NCBI RefSeq assembly: GCF_001905825.1
Contig: NZ_LIVV01000001.1
Location: 1,254,379-1,318,378 of the forward strand
From: Streptomyces sp. CB02009
GTDB lineage: Bacteria; Actinomycetota; Actinomycetes; Streptomycetales; Streptomycetaceae
DNA: 64,000 nt
Reading direction: 5' to 3'
Shown: piece by piece, positions 1 to 8,912 of the stretch
Numbering within the stretch: the first letter of the stretch is position 1
Layout of the letters: every line of letters starts with the position of its first letter
The notes under the pieces: model-generated
What the model was told of the DNA's origin: nothing
Database searches by the model: none
Seen by the model: only the letters and a program-made list of their open reading frames with translations
Position numbers and translations under genes: made by a program

Positions 1-170
1 AGTCCGCCCACCAGGAGCCCGCGCACGAGGCTCTGGCCGCACTCAAGAGCGCCGCGATGGAGGGACGCAACGTCTTCGCCGTGCTCATGGAAGCCGCTCG
101 GGTCTGCTCGCTCCAGCAGGTCACGGACGCCTTCTTCGAGGTCGGCGGCCAGTACCGGCGCAACGTCTGA
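1..170 (+). CDS. C-terminal end of a methylmalonyl/isobutyryl-CoA mutase-family protein (IcmF-like), partial
   Basis: Only the last 55 codons lie in the window; frame 3 is open from the left edge to a TGA at 168-170. The residues include [15 protein letters not shown] and end in [12 protein letters not shown], a tail I recognise from fused isobutyryl-CoA mutases (IcmF), cobalamin-dependent enzymes that isomerise isobutyryl-CoA and n-butyryl-CoA and carry their own G-protein chaperone domain. Domain content upstream cannot be seen, so a plain methylmalonyl-CoA mutase large subunit remains possible. It converges with the acetyltransferase reading frame on the minus strand, with which it overlaps in the antisense direction. 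Confidence 0.55.
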   Translation, partial: SAHQEPAHEALAALKSAAMEGRNVFAVLMEAARVCSLQQVTDAFFEVGGQYRRNV

Positions 171-953
171 TCCCGCGCGCGGGCTGACGGCCCGCCCGCC
201 GCACGAGGCGGAAGCCACGACGGGCAGCCCGCGGACAAGGACCCGGTCGGGAACCGGGGCCGCGTCCGCGGGCTGCCCCGTCGTGCTGTCCGACGGGTGC
301 CAGGCCTGGCTGATCCGGGCGGCGGCCTCCTCCAGGTCGCCGATGGATCCCGACATGATCGTCCGTACGTGCGTGGTGATGTCCTCGACCGGCCAGTCCC
401 ACCACGCCACGGCGAGGAGCCGGGCGACGTCCCCGGCGTCGTACCGGGTGCGGATGAGCCGGGCGGGGTTGCCGCCGACGATGCCGTAGTCGGGGACGTC
501 ACCCGTGACCACGGCGCCTGCGGCGATGATCGCGCCGTGCCCGATGCGCACACCGGGCATGACCGTGGCCCCGTGGCCGAACCACACGTCGTTGCCGACG
601 ACGGTGTCGCCCCGGCCGGGGAGGCCGGTGATCAGGTCGAAGTGCTCCGCCCAGGAGCCGCCCATCGTGGGGAACGGGAAGGTGGACGGGCCGTCCATAC
701 GGTGGTTGGCGCCGTTCATGATGAACCGGGTGCCCGTTCCGAGCGCGCAGTACTTGCCGATGACGAGCCGCTCGGGACCGTAGTGGTAGAGGACGTTCCG
801 CGTCACGAACGCGGTCGGTTCCTCCGGATCGTCGTAGTACGAGAAGTCGCCGACCTCGATCAGCGGCGACGTCACCAAGGGCTTGAGCAGCACCACGCGC
901 GGGTGCTCGGGCATCGGGTGGAGCGTGGTGGGGTCGGCGGGAACGGGCGGCAT
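1..953 (-). CDS. CatB-related (Vat-type) hexapeptide-repeat O-acetyltransferase, 3' end unclear
   Basis: An ATG at 953 opens a frame ([17 protein letters not shown]...) with a GAGAGGAA ribosome-binding site upstream. It contains the signatures of xenobiotic/CatB-like acetyltransferases: [44 protein letters not shown] and [11 protein letters not shown], followed by AWWDWP. These are left-handed beta-helix, acetyl-CoA-dependent trimers that acetylate hydroxyl groups. The recognisable domain ends near position 290 (about 220 residues, the family's usual size), but no stop codon follows in this frame before the left edge, so the frame runs antisense through the mutase end. A frameshift, sequencing error or C-terminal extension are possible. 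It is divergent from the TetR remnant. Confidence 0.6.
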   Translation of the reverse strand, partial: MPPVPADPTTLHPMPEHPRVVLLKPLVTSPLIEVGDFSYYDDPEEPTAFVTRNVLYHYGPERLVIGKYCALGTGTRFIMNGANHRMDGPSTFPFPTMGGSWAEHFDLITGLPGRGDTVVGNDVWFGHGATVMPGVRIGHGAIIAAGAVVTGDVPDYGIVGGNPARLIRTRYDAGDVARLLAVAWWDWPVEDITTHVRTIMSGSIGDLEEAAARISQAWHPSDSTTGQPADAAPVPDRVLVRGLPVVASASCGGRAVSPRAGSDVAPVLAADLEEGVRDLLERADPSGFHEHGEDVASLHRGALECGQSLVRGLLVGG

Positions 954-992
954 CGCGGGGACGGTTCCTCTCTGACGGGCCTAGAGCGACAG

Positions 993-1376
993 GTGTCGCG
1001 TGAGGATGCTGGCACAGCCCCGTCCCTCTCGATCGACGGCGTCGCGAAACGGTCCGGAGCGCACCGTGCGACGGTCTACCGGCGGTGGCGCGATGTCGGC
1101 GGCCTGCTCGCCGACCTCATCGAGGCCGCCGGCGAGATCGACTGGCAGCCACCGGACACCGGATCGCTGCGCGGCGATCTCACGGCCCTCAACCAGGAGA
1201 TCCAGGACTCCCTGGTCGTCCAACCGTCGTTCGCCGTCGCCCTGATGGCCGCCTCGTTCCGTTCCGAACAGGCGGCGCGGGCGCAGACCCGGCTGTGGGC
1301 GGACCGGGCAGCGACGGCGGCCGTCCTCGCGGCGGCAGCGGGTGCCTTCTCCGTGAGTCGAGAAGAGGACGTGTGA
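993..1376 (+). pseudogene. TetR-family regulator remnant
   Basis: The frame from a GTG at 993 to TGA at 1376 encodes 127 residues. It contains a convincing TetR helix-turn-helix piece (LSIDGVAKRSGAHRATVYRRW) followed by the start of a ligand-binding domain (DIDWQPP-like, DLTALNQEIQDSL, LMAASFRSEQAARAQ). Family members have about 190 residues. Here helix 1 before the HTH is not recognisable and the protein stops soon after LWADRAATAAV, so about a third of the C-terminal domain is missing. It starts 40 nt from the divergent acetyltransferase, a layout in which an intact TetR protein would normally control that gene. I infer decay; a frameshift on either side could also explain it. Confidence 0.55.
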
Positions 1377-1380
1377 GGGC

Positions 1381-1439
1381 CGGTCCCTCCCGGGGACGGC
1401 CCCTCCCGGGGACGGCCCCTCCCGGGCCGGGAGGGACCG
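1381..1439. terminator. Bidirectional hairpin terminator
   Basis: A perfect 13-bp inverted repeat (CGGTCCCTCCCGG at 1381-1393 pairing with 1427-1439) encloses GACGGCCCCTCCC-type direct repeats. It lies between the TetR remnant and the convergent amidase gene. No T-tract follows, as is usual in Streptomyces. Confidence 0.65.
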
Positions 1440-1494
1440 TCAGTTCACGGCCGGTTCAGATCAGCCCTGTTGCCGGTGCCGACCCGGCGGCCGG

Positions 1495-3414
1495 TCAGTC
1501 CGTCTCCGCGGTGTTCACCGTGGCCAGGCGCCGGTTGTACTGGATCACGTCGTACCTCTGGTCGCCCGTGACCGTGACCTCCGGGCGCGAGGGGGTGGCA
1601 GGGAAGAAGTCGTCGGCGCCCACCGACGCGCGAGCGGCCACGTAGGCCTGCCCCTGGGGGAACTTGTACATGGTGAACCGGGTCTGAGCGGAAGGCGGCA
1701 GCCCCTGGGGGTACTCGCCCGCTCGGGGGTAGGCCGTCGTGTAGACGCCGACCGACGTCGTCCCGCTCGCCGGACGGACGATCCGCGAGTCCGGGGCGGG
1801 GCGCGTGTTCACGCCCGCCGGGTTGTGGATCCAGCCCTTCTGCCCGCCGAACCAGAGGGCCGTCCAGTCCCCTTGGACGCCGGCGACCACGAACTCCTGC
1901 CCCCACACCACGGTGGAGCCCCAGTCGTCGATCCGCCGGCTTCCCGCCGATCCGTCCGGGCGGAGGGCGAGGTCGGAGACGAGTGGAGCGTCGGCGCGGG
2001 GCTCCGTGCGGACGTAGAGGAAGTTCGAGGGCTGGGTCTGGGACCGGCACGTCGGGGCGCACACCGACACGGTCTGTACGTTCGTGTCATACGCCGGGGT
2101 GATCGCGACCGCCTGTCCTACTCCGATGTCCGCCCGCGCCCCGCCTCCCTCGGCCTCGCGCTCCTGGCGGTTCCGGGGCTGCGTGCGCTGGTCGGCGTCG
2201 AGGAGAGCCATGAAGCTCTCCCAGTCCCAGTACGGGCCCGGGTCCCAGTGGGCGTCCGGCGCGCGGGCCGGCCTGGGCGGCAGGACGTTGTCGTGCCCGA
2301 TGATGTGCTTGCGGTCCAGCGGGACGTCGAAGCGCTTCGCCAGGTAGGCGACCAGCGCGGCCGTCGCCTTGTACTGGGCCGGGGTGAACCAGGTGGGCCC
2401 CTGGGCGGCGTATCCCTCCATCTCGATACCGATGCCGTGCAGGTTGGTCCAGTAGTTCCCGGCGTGGAAGGCGATGTCCTTGGTGGCGACCATCTGCGTT
2501 GCCGCGCTGCCGTCGGCCTTCATCACGTAGTGCGCGGAAACCCCGCTGGCGGGGTCCTGGAACCAGCTGATCCCCCCGTCGTAGGACCCTTCGAGGTCAT
2601 GGATGACGATGAAGTTCACGTCCATGCCGTTCGATTTCCGCGTGGACACCTGGTAGTTGGAGGCGGCGGCGGGAACGAACCGGCAGGTCAGCTCACTGGG
2701 GCACTCCGGCGTCGCCGCCGATGTCGACGCCCTCAGGCCCAGGGACGCCAGCTGCGACCTCGTCGGACGGACGGACGGCGACTGCGCCAGGGAGACCCTC
2801 TGGCCGTCCTTGCGCACCTTCTGCCTGCCGGTGCGGATCACCTCGAACACGCCATCGGCGAACCGTTCCGCCGCGGCGGTGTCGGCGGCCTGGCTGTACT
2901 GTGCCACGGCCCCGTACCAGCTGCCCGGGTCGGACGGCATCCGACGGGTGATCTGCCGCTGGTACGAGGCGAGCAGCGCGGCGCCGCCGCGAAGGTTCTG
3001 CAGCTCGTCCCGCTGGAGAGCCTGGGGAGCGACGCCGATCATCGCGGCGGCGGTCTCCAACGTGTGCTCGGACGGGTCGTCGGTGCCCGTGGCGTCCACC
3101 GGCCCTTCGCCCGGGCGGTGGTCGTACGTGCTGCCGGACGTCGTGTCCGTCAGGTGCATCGGACCGTAGCCGCCCTTGGTGCTCGGGCGGCCGTCGTTGG
3201 CCTCCCACCACGAGGACTCGTAGCTGACGCCGAGGAGCACTTCCTTCGGCACACCGAACTCTGCCGCCGCCTGCTCGGCGGCCCGCTCGAACGCGCCGGG
3301 TGACGCGTCGGAGGGCCGGGCGTTCCCAGCGGTCGCACATCCCCAGATGAGGGCCACCGCCACTCCCGCGGCGGCGACACTCCGGTGGCCGTGGCGCCTG
3401 TGTCTTCTGGTCAC
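1495..3414 (-). CDS. Secreted N-acetylmuramoyl-L-alanine amidase (Amidase_2) with lytic-transglycosylase-like N-terminus
   Basis: A GTG at 3414 preceded by AAAGGGA at a 6-nt spacing gives a 639-residue protein. Residues 1-40 are a twin-arginine-like/Sec signal (TRRHRRHGHRS then a hydrophobic stretch ending WGCATAG; a lipobox reading is possible but weak). Residues about 45-210 resemble a lysozyme-like region (LLGVSYESSWWE, GGYGPMHL). Residues about 265-410 are an Amidase_2/PGRP zinc domain: FIVIHDLEG, a YVMKADG strand, IAFHAGNYWTN, GIGIEMEG, HIIGHDNV and HWDPGPYWDW carry the expected His and Asp ligands. A C-terminal SH3-like region follows (FLYVRTEP, WTALWFGGQKGWIHNP). It should cleave the lactyl-peptide bond in peptidoglycan outside the cell. 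No linked partner is evident. Confidence 0.85.
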   Translation of the reverse strand: MTRRHRRHGHRSVAAAGVAVALIWGCATAGNARPSDASPGAFERAAEQAAAEFGVPKEVLLGVSYESSWWEANDGRPSTKGGYGPMHLTDTTSGSTYDHRPGEGPVDATGTDDPSEHTLETAAAMIGVAPQALQRDELQNLRGGAALLASYQRQITRRMPSDPGSWYGAVAQYSQAADTAAAERFADGVFEVIRTGRQKVRKDGQRVSLAQSPSVRPTRSQLASLGLRASTSAATPECPSELTCRFVPAAASNYQVSTRKSNGMDVNFIVIHDLEGSYDGGISWFQDPASGVSAHYVMKADGSAATQMVATKDIAFHAGNYWTNLHGIGIEMEGYAAQGPTWFTPAQYKATAALVAYLAKRFDVPLDRKHIIGHDNVLPPRPARAPDAHWDPGPYWDWESFMALLDADQRTQPRNRQEREAEGGGARADIGVGQAVAITPAYDTNVQTVSVCAPTCRSQTQPSNFLYVRTEPRADAPLVSDLALRPDGSAGSRRIDDWGSTVVWGQEFVVAGVQGDWTALWFGGQKGWIHNPAGVNTRPAPDSRIVRPASGTTSVGVYTTAYPRAGEYPQGLPPSAQTRFTMYKFPQGQAYVAARASVGADDFFPATPSRPEVTVTGDQRYDVIQYNRRLATVNTAETD

Positions 3415-3784
3415 ACCATGTCCCTTTCGCTGTGGCGGTCGGTCGTGGTCCGGTCCAGCGGCCGAGGCCGCGGCCGTCACCATCCTTTGGACGGGTGCCT
3501 GCCCGTCCCGCCGACACGCCCAACGCAACCCACAGCGCCGTCACCGCACCGGAGCAGCGATCCCACGCCCACGCGGGGGACCGGGCCGCCGTCGGTGAGC
3601 GGCACGCCGACCCGCGCGCACCGCTCGTGGGGCTGCACCGTTCGCGGGGCCGCACCGCTCCCGGGGCCGCGTCGCGCGCACCGACCGCCTCGCGCGCACC
3701 GGCCCGCCCGGAGCGGGGCTGCCCGAAGCCCCCCGGACACGTCCGGCGGCGCATGGCCGCCGACCGCCGGGGCAGACGGCATGC
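3415..3784. other. Intergenic region between divergent amidase and VOC genes
   Basis: These 370 bases hold only low-complexity proline/arginine-rich reading frames on both strands. They should contain the promoters of the two flanking divergent genes, but I cannot point to convincing -35/-10 pairs. CGCACCG-like short repeats around 3615-3700 are the only visible structure. Confidence 0.4.
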
Positions 3785-4213
3785 ATGGCCGTTCTCAAGA
3801 CCAGTGTCCTCGTCCTCGACTCCACCGATCCCGAACCCCTCGCGCGTTTCTACGCGTCCCTGCTCGGTGCCACCGTCCAACCCGCCGGAGACGACCACGA
3901 CCTGCTCCTCGTCACCGGTCACGCCGGAGCGGTGATCGGGATCCGCCGTGACCTCGGGCAGGCGCCGCCGAGCTGGCCGCGCCCCGAGGACTCCCAGCAG
4001 GCGCATCTGCAGATCCTCGTGGCCCCCGACGCCCTCGACGAGGCGGAGCGCGAGGCCGTGTCGCTGGGCGCCCGGCCCATCGCCGCCGAGCGCGACGGAA
4101 CCCGGACCGACCGGCGTACGGATGTGCGCCGCTACACGGACCCCGGTGGTCACGCCTTCGTCCTGGCCACGATGTCCCCCTCCGATTCAGGCCAGCCCCT
4201 GCAGGCCCCCTGA
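3785..4213 (+). CDS. VOC-family (glyoxalase/bleomycin-resistance-like) protein
   Basis: The 142-residue product begins MAVLKTSVLVLDSTDPEPLARFYASLLGA, the classic first beta-alpha-beta of a vicinal-oxygen-chelate domain, and ends with YTDPGGHAFVLAT, the typical last strand where a metal-binding Glu is often found (here the motif reads DPGGHAFVL). A single-module protein of this size normally dimerises. Substrate cannot be inferred; Streptomyces genomes carry dozens of such proteins. It stands alone, with no coupled neighbour. Confidence 0.8.
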   Translation: MAVLKTSVLVLDSTDPEPLARFYASLLGATVQPAGDDHDLLLVTGHAGAVIGIRRDLGQAPPSWPRPEDSQQAHLQILVAPDALDEAEREAVSLGARPIAAERDGTRTDRRTDVRRYTDPGGHAFVLATMSPSDSGQPLQAP

Positions 4214-4498
4214 ACCCTGGAACGGCGCCCGCCGTTCCAGGCCGCCACCCGGATCGGGTCCGCGGACCCGATCCGCCGACCAGCGGTACACGGCTTCCGC
4301 GCGGGTACGGAGCGGGCAGTACGAGCCGTCGGGCCCACCCGGCGCGGGTGCCGACGACGTCCTCTCCGACCGCTTCCGAATGGACGAACCCGTTCCGGTG
4401 GATTGGCCGAACTGTGCGTAGACCAGATAGGTGCCTGAGGCATGTAGTGGGTACGGCATCAATCTCGAAGCCGCCGATTCGCCCTTTGCGAGGCCCCC

Positions 4499-5689
4499 AT
4501 GACGGAAGCCGTGGCGTTCCCCCAGAACCGGACCTGTCCCTACCACCCGCCCACCGCCTACGACCCCCTGCGCGAGGAGCGCCCGCTGTCGCGGGTGACC
4601 CTGTGGGACGGGCGCTCCGTGTGGCTCGTCAGCGGACACTCCGCCGGCCGGGCGCTGCTCTCGGACCCGCGTCTGTCCACCGACTCCACCCGGCCCGACT
4701 TCCCGCTCACGACCGAGCGGGCCTCGGCCGTCCGCCGGCGCCGACGCGCCGCGCTGCTCGGCTGGGACGATCCCGAGCACAACGTCCAGCGCCGGATGCT
4801 CATCCCGAGCTTCACGCTCAAGCGCGCCGAGCGGCTGCGCCCGCGCATCCAGGAGACCGTGGACCGGCTCATCGACGCGATGGAGGCCGCGGGCCCGCCG
4901 GCCGAGCTGGTGAGCGCGTTCGCGCTGCCGGTGCCCTCGATCGTGATCTGCGACCTGCTCGGAGTCCCGTACGAGGACCACGACTTCTTCGAGAAGCAGT
5001 CCGCCCGGCTGCTCCGCGGACCGACGGGCGAGGACACCGAGGACGCGCTAGGCCTGCTCGAGGGCTATCTGGGCGACCTGATCGAGCGGAAACGGCGCAA
5101 GCCAGGCGAGGGCGTCCTCGACGACCTGGTGGCGCGGCAGTCGGAGGGCGGCGGGCCCGACCGCGAGGAGCTCGTACAACTCGCCACGATCCTGCTGATC
5201 GCCGGGCACGAGACCACCGCGAACATGATCTCCCTCGGCACGTACACACTGCTGAGCCATCCCGGGCGGCTGGCCGAACTCCAGGCCGATCCCGGTCTCG
5301 TGCCGGCGGCCGTCGAGGAACTGCTGCGGTTCCTGTCGATCGCGGACGGACTCCTACGGGTCGCCCTCGAGGACGTGGAGGTCGACGGCACGGTCATTCG
5401 CGCGGGTGAGGGCGTGGTCTTCTCGACCTCCGTCATCAACCGGGACGGTTCTGCCTACGCCGATCCCGACACCCTGGACTGGTCGCGCTCGGCACGGCAC
5501 CATCTCGCCTTCGGCTTCGGCATCCACCAGTGCCTGGGGCAGAACCTGGCCCGCGCGGAGATGGAGATCGCGCTCGGGACGCTGCTCCGCCGGCTCCCTG
5601 GGCTGCGTCTGGCCGTTCCCACCGAGGAGATCCCGTTCAAGCCGGGCGACACGATCCAGGGGATGCTCGCACTCCCCGTCACATGGTGA
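4499..5689 (+). CDS. Cytochrome P450 (bacterial class I, CYP105-like)
   Basis: This 396-residue soluble P450 has all core motifs: the I-helix AGHETTAN oxygen-binding segment, the K-helix ExxR (EELLRF), and the heme loop FGFGIHQCLGQNLAR with the axial cysteine. The length and HQCLGQNLARAE wording resemble the CYP105 group, whose members hydroxylate xenobiotics and antibiotics, but the substrate is unknown. The ferredoxin at 5703 starts 13 bases downstream and should be its electron donor; a ferredoxin reductase is not linked. The roughly 285-base region upstream (4214-4498) shows no gene. Confidence 0.93.
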   Translation: MTEAVAFPQNRTCPYHPPTAYDPLREERPLSRVTLWDGRSVWLVSGHSAGRALLSDPRLSTDSTRPDFPLTTERASAVRRRRRAALLGWDDPEHNVQRRMLIPSFTLKRAERLRPRIQETVDRLIDAMEAAGPPAELVSAFALPVPSIVICDLLGVPYEDHDFFEKQSARLLRGPTGEDTEDALGLLEGYLGDLIERKRRKPGEGVLDDLVARQSEGGGPDREELVQLATILLIAGHETTANMISLGTYTLLSHPGRLAELQADPGLVPAAVEELLRFLSIADGLLRVALEDVEVDGTVIRAGEGVVFSTSVINRDGSAYADPDTLDWSRSARHHLAFGFGIHQCLGQNLARAEMEIALGTLLRRLPGLRLAVPTEEIPFKPGDTIQGMLALPVTW

Positions 5690-5702
5690 AAGGACCGCAC
5701 GG

Positions 5703-5894
5703 ATGCGCATCTCCATCGACGGGGAGCTCTGTATCGGCGCCGGGCAGTGCGCCCTGACCTCCCCTGACGTCTTCACCCAGGACGACGACGGCTTCGGGAT
5801 GGTGGTTCCGGACCGGGACGGGGGCAGCGGAGGCCCGCTCGTGCGCGAGGCCGCGCGGGCCTGTCCGGTCCGGGCGATCAGCGTCGAGGGCTAG
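5703..5894 (+). CDS. 3Fe-4S ferredoxin, P450 redox partner
   Basis: A 63-residue protein, MRISIDGELCIGAGQC..., with the cluster-binding pattern CIGAGQC then a distal CPV. The second position of the usual CxxCxxC is replaced (Gly-Ala), which is the mark of single-cluster [3Fe-4S] ferredoxins that serve Streptomyces P450s. Its position directly behind the P450 gene supports co-transcription. The start is the ATG at 5703, with AAAGGAC upstream. Confidence 0.9.
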   Translation: MRISIDGELCIGAGQCALTSPDVFTQDDDGFGMVVPDRDGGSGGPLVREAARACPVRAISVEG

Positions 5895-5936
5895 ACGGAG
5901 GGCAGGAGACCGGAGCGGGTCCCGGCTGTCCCGGGC

Positions 5937-6971
5937 TCATCGCTCGGCCCAGTACGCGACCCGCACGTCTCCCTCCTCGAAGTCCGCGCGCGGCAGACGG
6001 AGACCGAGGGATGTCTCCAGGGCGTGGAAGTACAGCTCGAACGTGTGGGTCAGTTCGGGGTGGTCCAGCTCGGCACGTCGCAGTGCCTGGTTGAGGAAGT
6101 CCAGCTCACCGCCCCGAAGATAGGGGGCACGGCCGCGCTCGTACCAGATGAGCTCCAGCATGCCCCAGTCGTCGTCGACGCGGCGGTCGTCCTTCGTGTA
6201 GTCCAGGGAGTAGATGGCCTTGGCGGACGTGGCGGTCAGCCGGACGTTCTCCTTGATCCCGAGCGCTGCGTACGCCTCCTTGTCGGCGTAGGCCCCCGGC
6301 GGTGTGTCGTGGTGCAGCAGGTACGTCCATCCGCCCGCCTGCCCGAAGCAGCAGCTCTCCCACTGGCGGTCCAGGTACTCCCGGCCACCGTCGACGGCCT
6401 GGAGGTCCTTCAGCCGCGTCCCGGCCGCCACCTGCGCGAGGTCGGCCCCGTAGAGCAGCGCCAGGGCCTCGGCGTCGACGGACCGTCCGGGCGCCGCGCG
6501 GTAGAACTCGAGCACTGTGTACGGGGCCTGGTCGCGCCAGGACTTCGCGATCCAGGCAAGGCCCTCCAGCGGGTCGCGTCCACACACCTCGACCGTCGCC
6601 GTGTCGTCCAGGCCGCCACTGCGGAACCGTCTGCCCCAGGCCGGATCGATCCGGTCCAGCGTGACGGCCGTCTCCTCGGGGCTGCCGCCGTGCCGGCGCC
6701 GCACCGCTGCTTCGGCTATCAGGTAGAGCACCCGCTCCAGATCACGGGTCGCGAAGACCTCCTGGTAGGCGCCGTGATGGCCGCGCACGGTGCCGTCCTC
6801 GTCGAGCAGCAGACACAGGGCGCCGTCCTCCGACTGTTCGGCGGCTTCGTCGAGCGCCTCCAGTTCGTCCTCGGAGAGGGCCACGGGCGGCAGTTCGATC
6901 CCGTGGAGCAGGGCGTGTCCGGCGGCCGTCCGCTGCCAGGCCTCTGCGAGTGTCTGCTGAGTGATCTCCAT
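5937..6971 (-). CDS. Uncharacterised protein, 344 residues
   Basis: The start is the ATG at 6971 (MEITQQTLAEAWQRTAAG). A TATGCT hexamer at 6978-6983 lies 6 nt upstream, arguing for a leaderless transcript. The protein is soluble, acidic and rich in Trp and Tyr, with a central CCFGQAGGWTYLLHHDTPPGAY segment and a C-terminal alpha/beta part. The Trp-rich GGW segment is reminiscent of several Streptomyces DUF families, but I do not recognise a named domain and see no catalytic motif. It converges with the P450-ferredoxin pair. Confidence 0.7.
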   Translation of the reverse strand: MEITQQTLAEAWQRTAAGHALLHGIELPPVALSEDELEALDEAAEQSEDGALCLLLDEDGTVRGHHGAYQEVFATRDLERVLYLIAEAAVRRRHGGSPEETAVTLDRIDPAWGRRFRSGGLDDTATVEVCGRDPLEGLAWIAKSWRDQAPYTVLEFYRAAPGRSVDAEALALLYGADLAQVAAGTRLKDLQAVDGGREYLDRQWESCCFGQAGGWTYLLHHDTPPGAYADKEAYAALGIKENVRLTATSAKAIYSLDYTKDDRRVDDDWGMLELIWYERGRAPYLRGGELDFLNQALRRAELDHPELTHTFELYFHALETSLGLRLPRADFEEGDVRVAYWAER

Positions 6972-6977
6972 GCCGCC

Positions 6978-6983
6978 AGCATA
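6978..6983 (-). promoter_or_regulatory. -10-like TATGCT for a leaderless transcript
   Basis: On the minus strand TATGCT is followed by 6 nt and then the ATG of the 344-residue protein. No matching -35 was found at normal spacing. Confidence 0.45.
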
Positions 6984-7019
6984 GGAAGGGCCACTGACAA
7001 CCGGCCGGCCCTCCCGGCC

Positions 7020-7058
7020 GCTCGCGGCGGACACGGTCCCGCTGTGTCCGCCGCGAGC
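7020..7058 (-). terminator. Hairpin terminator after the ThuA gene
   Basis: Perfect 15-bp inverted repeat (GCTCGCGGCGGACAC, 7020-7034, with its complement at 7044-7058) and a 9-nt loop, beginning 17 bases past the stop codon of the ThuA/lectin gene. Confidence 0.75.
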
Positions 7059-7074
7059 AGCCGCGCGAGCGCGG

Positions 7075-7452
7075 TCAGGGAAGGGTCCACTTCTGGTTGG
7101 GGCCGGTGTGGCAGGTCCACAGGTGGACGGCGGTGCCGTCGTTCCACACCCCGCCGGACGCGTCGAGGCACTTGCCCGATTGGGGGTTGCGGACGGTCCC
7201 GCCGGCCTGGGGTTCCCACTTCTGGGCGCCGGTGCCGTTGCACGTCCACAGCTGCACCTTCGTGCCGTCGGCGCTGCCGCCCCCCGACACGTCCAGGCAC
7301 TTGCCCAGGGCCTTCACCGTGGCGTCGGCGGAGACCGTCCAGCGCTGGGCGGCCGTGCCGTTGCAGGTCCACAGCTGGACCTTCGTACCGTCGGCGGACT
7401 GCGAGTTGTCGATGTCGAGGCACTTGCCCCCGACGCCTTTCACCTCGCCCGT
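7075..7452 (-). repeat. Ricin-lectin module copy 1
   Basis: 378-base segment coding for the last 125 residues and stop of the ThuA protein, from TGEVKGVGGKCLD to NQKWTLP. It is nearly the same at DNA and protein level as the segments at 8913-9290 (direct) and 14161-14538 (inverted). Confidence 0.85.
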
Positions 7453-8883
7453 ACGGGGCTCCGGCTGCTGTCCGCCGCGCTGTTCGACGCGGATGTTGCG
7501 GAACGACACGTCGTCGCCGTCACCGTGGTTCTGGATGCCGATGTGTCCCTGGCGGAGGCTGCGGACGGGGTCGGTGTTCGTGAAGTCGTTGATCTTCCGG
7601 CCGTTGAGGAAGACCTCCAGGCGTTCGCCGGTGACACGGAGTTCGTACGTGTTCCACTCGCCCGGCGGGTTCAGTGCCACGTCCCGGGCCGCGATGTCGG
7701 AGGACCGGTAGCCGTAGACGGAACCGGTGGTGCGGTCGGGGCTGTCGGTGGCGTCGATCTGGATCTCGTAGCCGTTGTTCACCGCCGACCAGGGGTCGTC
7801 GGAGGCGGGAAAGCCGAGGAACACACCGGAGTTGTCGTCTCCCGCCATCCTCCAGTCCAGCTTCACCGAGTAGTCGCCGCTGAACTCCCGACCGGCGTAC
7901 CAGAGCATCCCCAGACCGCCCTGGGAGGTGAGGGTTCCGTCCGCGAGGGTGAAGCCGCCGGGGCCGGCCTGGCGCCAGCCGGTGGTGGACGAGCCGTCGA
8001 AGAGGCTGGAGTAGCCGGTCTCGGGGCGGCAGTCCGCCTCGGTCATGCCCGCCGCCCAGCGGATGCCGCCCAGCAGGTGGCGCCGGAAGCCGGGTTCCGC
8101 GTACGACTCGTCGGTGTGTCCGCCCCCGGTGTAGAAGGCGCGTCCGCCCTGGTAGTCCTTGCACCAGGCGATCGGGTGGTCGCCCGCCATGTTCCCGCCG
8201 GAGTAGCTGGACTCGTCGAGCGAGGCGAGGACGCGGGCGCTGGTACGGGGGTTGGTGCGGTAGTTGTACCACTCGTCCGTGCGCTGCCAGTCGGTGCCCA
8301 GGTGCGCGGTGGCGTCGTGGGCCCGGTCCTCCACCTTCACCTTGGCGGACTGGACCGCCGGGTGCGAGTGGAAGAGCGCGCCGGCCAGACCGCCGTAGAA
8401 CGCCCAGTCGTACTCGGTGTCGGCGGCGGCGTGGATGCCGACGTATCCGCCACCGCTCCGGATGTAGTGCTCGAAGGCGGTCTGCTGTGCGCCGTCGAGG
8501 ACGTCGCCCGTCGTGGAGAGGAAGACGACGGCCTTGTACGGGGCCAGGTTGTCAACGGTGAACCTCTGGGCGTCCTCGGTCGCGTCGACGGTGAAGTTGT
8601 TCGCCGCTCCGAGGTCGCGCAGGGCGGTGATGCCGTCGTCGATGGAGGAGTGCCGGAAGCCGGCGGTCCGGGAGAAGACGAGGATCTTGTAGGCGGGGTC
8701 GGCCGCCGCGGCGGCCGGGGCCGGGGTCTCCGCGGTGTACGAGGCCGGAGTCTTCCCGGTGTACGGGGCCGGGTGCGGGGCGGCGGGCAAGGCCGCCGCC
8801 TGAGGGGCCAGGGCCAGGGCCAGGGTGGCGCCGGCGACGAGACCGACGAGCGTGCGCAGGGGGGTGCGCGTACAGGTACGCAT
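7075..8883 (-). CDS. Secreted ThuA / 3-keto-disaccharide hydrolase (DUF1080) / ricin-lectin protein
   Basis: 602 residues from the ATG at 8883. A signal peptide (residues 1-34, ending APQAAALPAAP) is followed by a ThuA domain at about 62-285 (KILVFSRTAGFRHSSI, GYVGIHAAADTEYDW, YTGGGHTDESYAEP), a class-I glutamine-amidotransferase-like fold linked to 3-keto-sugar metabolism. Residues about 295-470 are a 3-keto-disaccharide hydrolase/DUF1080 concanavalin-like domain (GYSSLFDGSSTTGWRQ, NNGYEIQIDA, NDFTNTDPV). A 125-residue R-type lectin with three repeated GKCLD...LWTC units closes the protein. It lies 29 bases behind the sugar-dehydrogenase gene at 8913, so the two are likely an operon. The combination suggests extracellular cleavage of oxidised glycosides; the substrate is unknown. 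Confidence 0.85.
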   Translation of the reverse strand: MRTCTRTPLRTLVGLVAGATLALALAPQAAALPAAPHPAPYTGKTPASYTAETPAPAAAAADPAYKILVFSRTAGFRHSSIDDGITALRDLGAANNFTVDATEDAQRFTVDNLAPYKAVVFLSTTGDVLDGAQQTAFEHYIRSGGGYVGIHAAADTEYDWAFYGGLAGALFHSHPAVQSAKVKVEDRAHDATAHLGTDWQRTDEWYNYRTNPRTSARVLASLDESSYSGGNMAGDHPIAWCKDYQGGRAFYTGGGHTDESYAEPGFRRHLLGGIRWAAGMTEADCRPETGYSSLFDGSSTTGWRQAGPGGFTLADGTLTSQGGLGMLWYAGREFSGDYSVKLDWRMAGDDNSGVFLGFPASDDPWSAVNNGYEIQIDATDSPDRTTGSVYGYRSSDIAARDVALNPPGEWNTYELRVTGERLEVFLNGRKINDFTNTDPVRSLRQGHIGIQNHGDGDDVSFRNIRVEQRGGQQPEPRTGEVKGVGGKCLDIDNSQSADGTKVQLWTCNGTAAQRWTVSADATVKALGKCLDVSGGGSADGTKVQLWTCNGTGAQKWEPQAGGTVRNPQSGKCLDASGGVWNDGTAVHLWTCHTGPNQKWTLP

Positions 8884-8912
8884 GAGGTTGCCCTCTCTTC
8901 TGCGGGTGCGGG

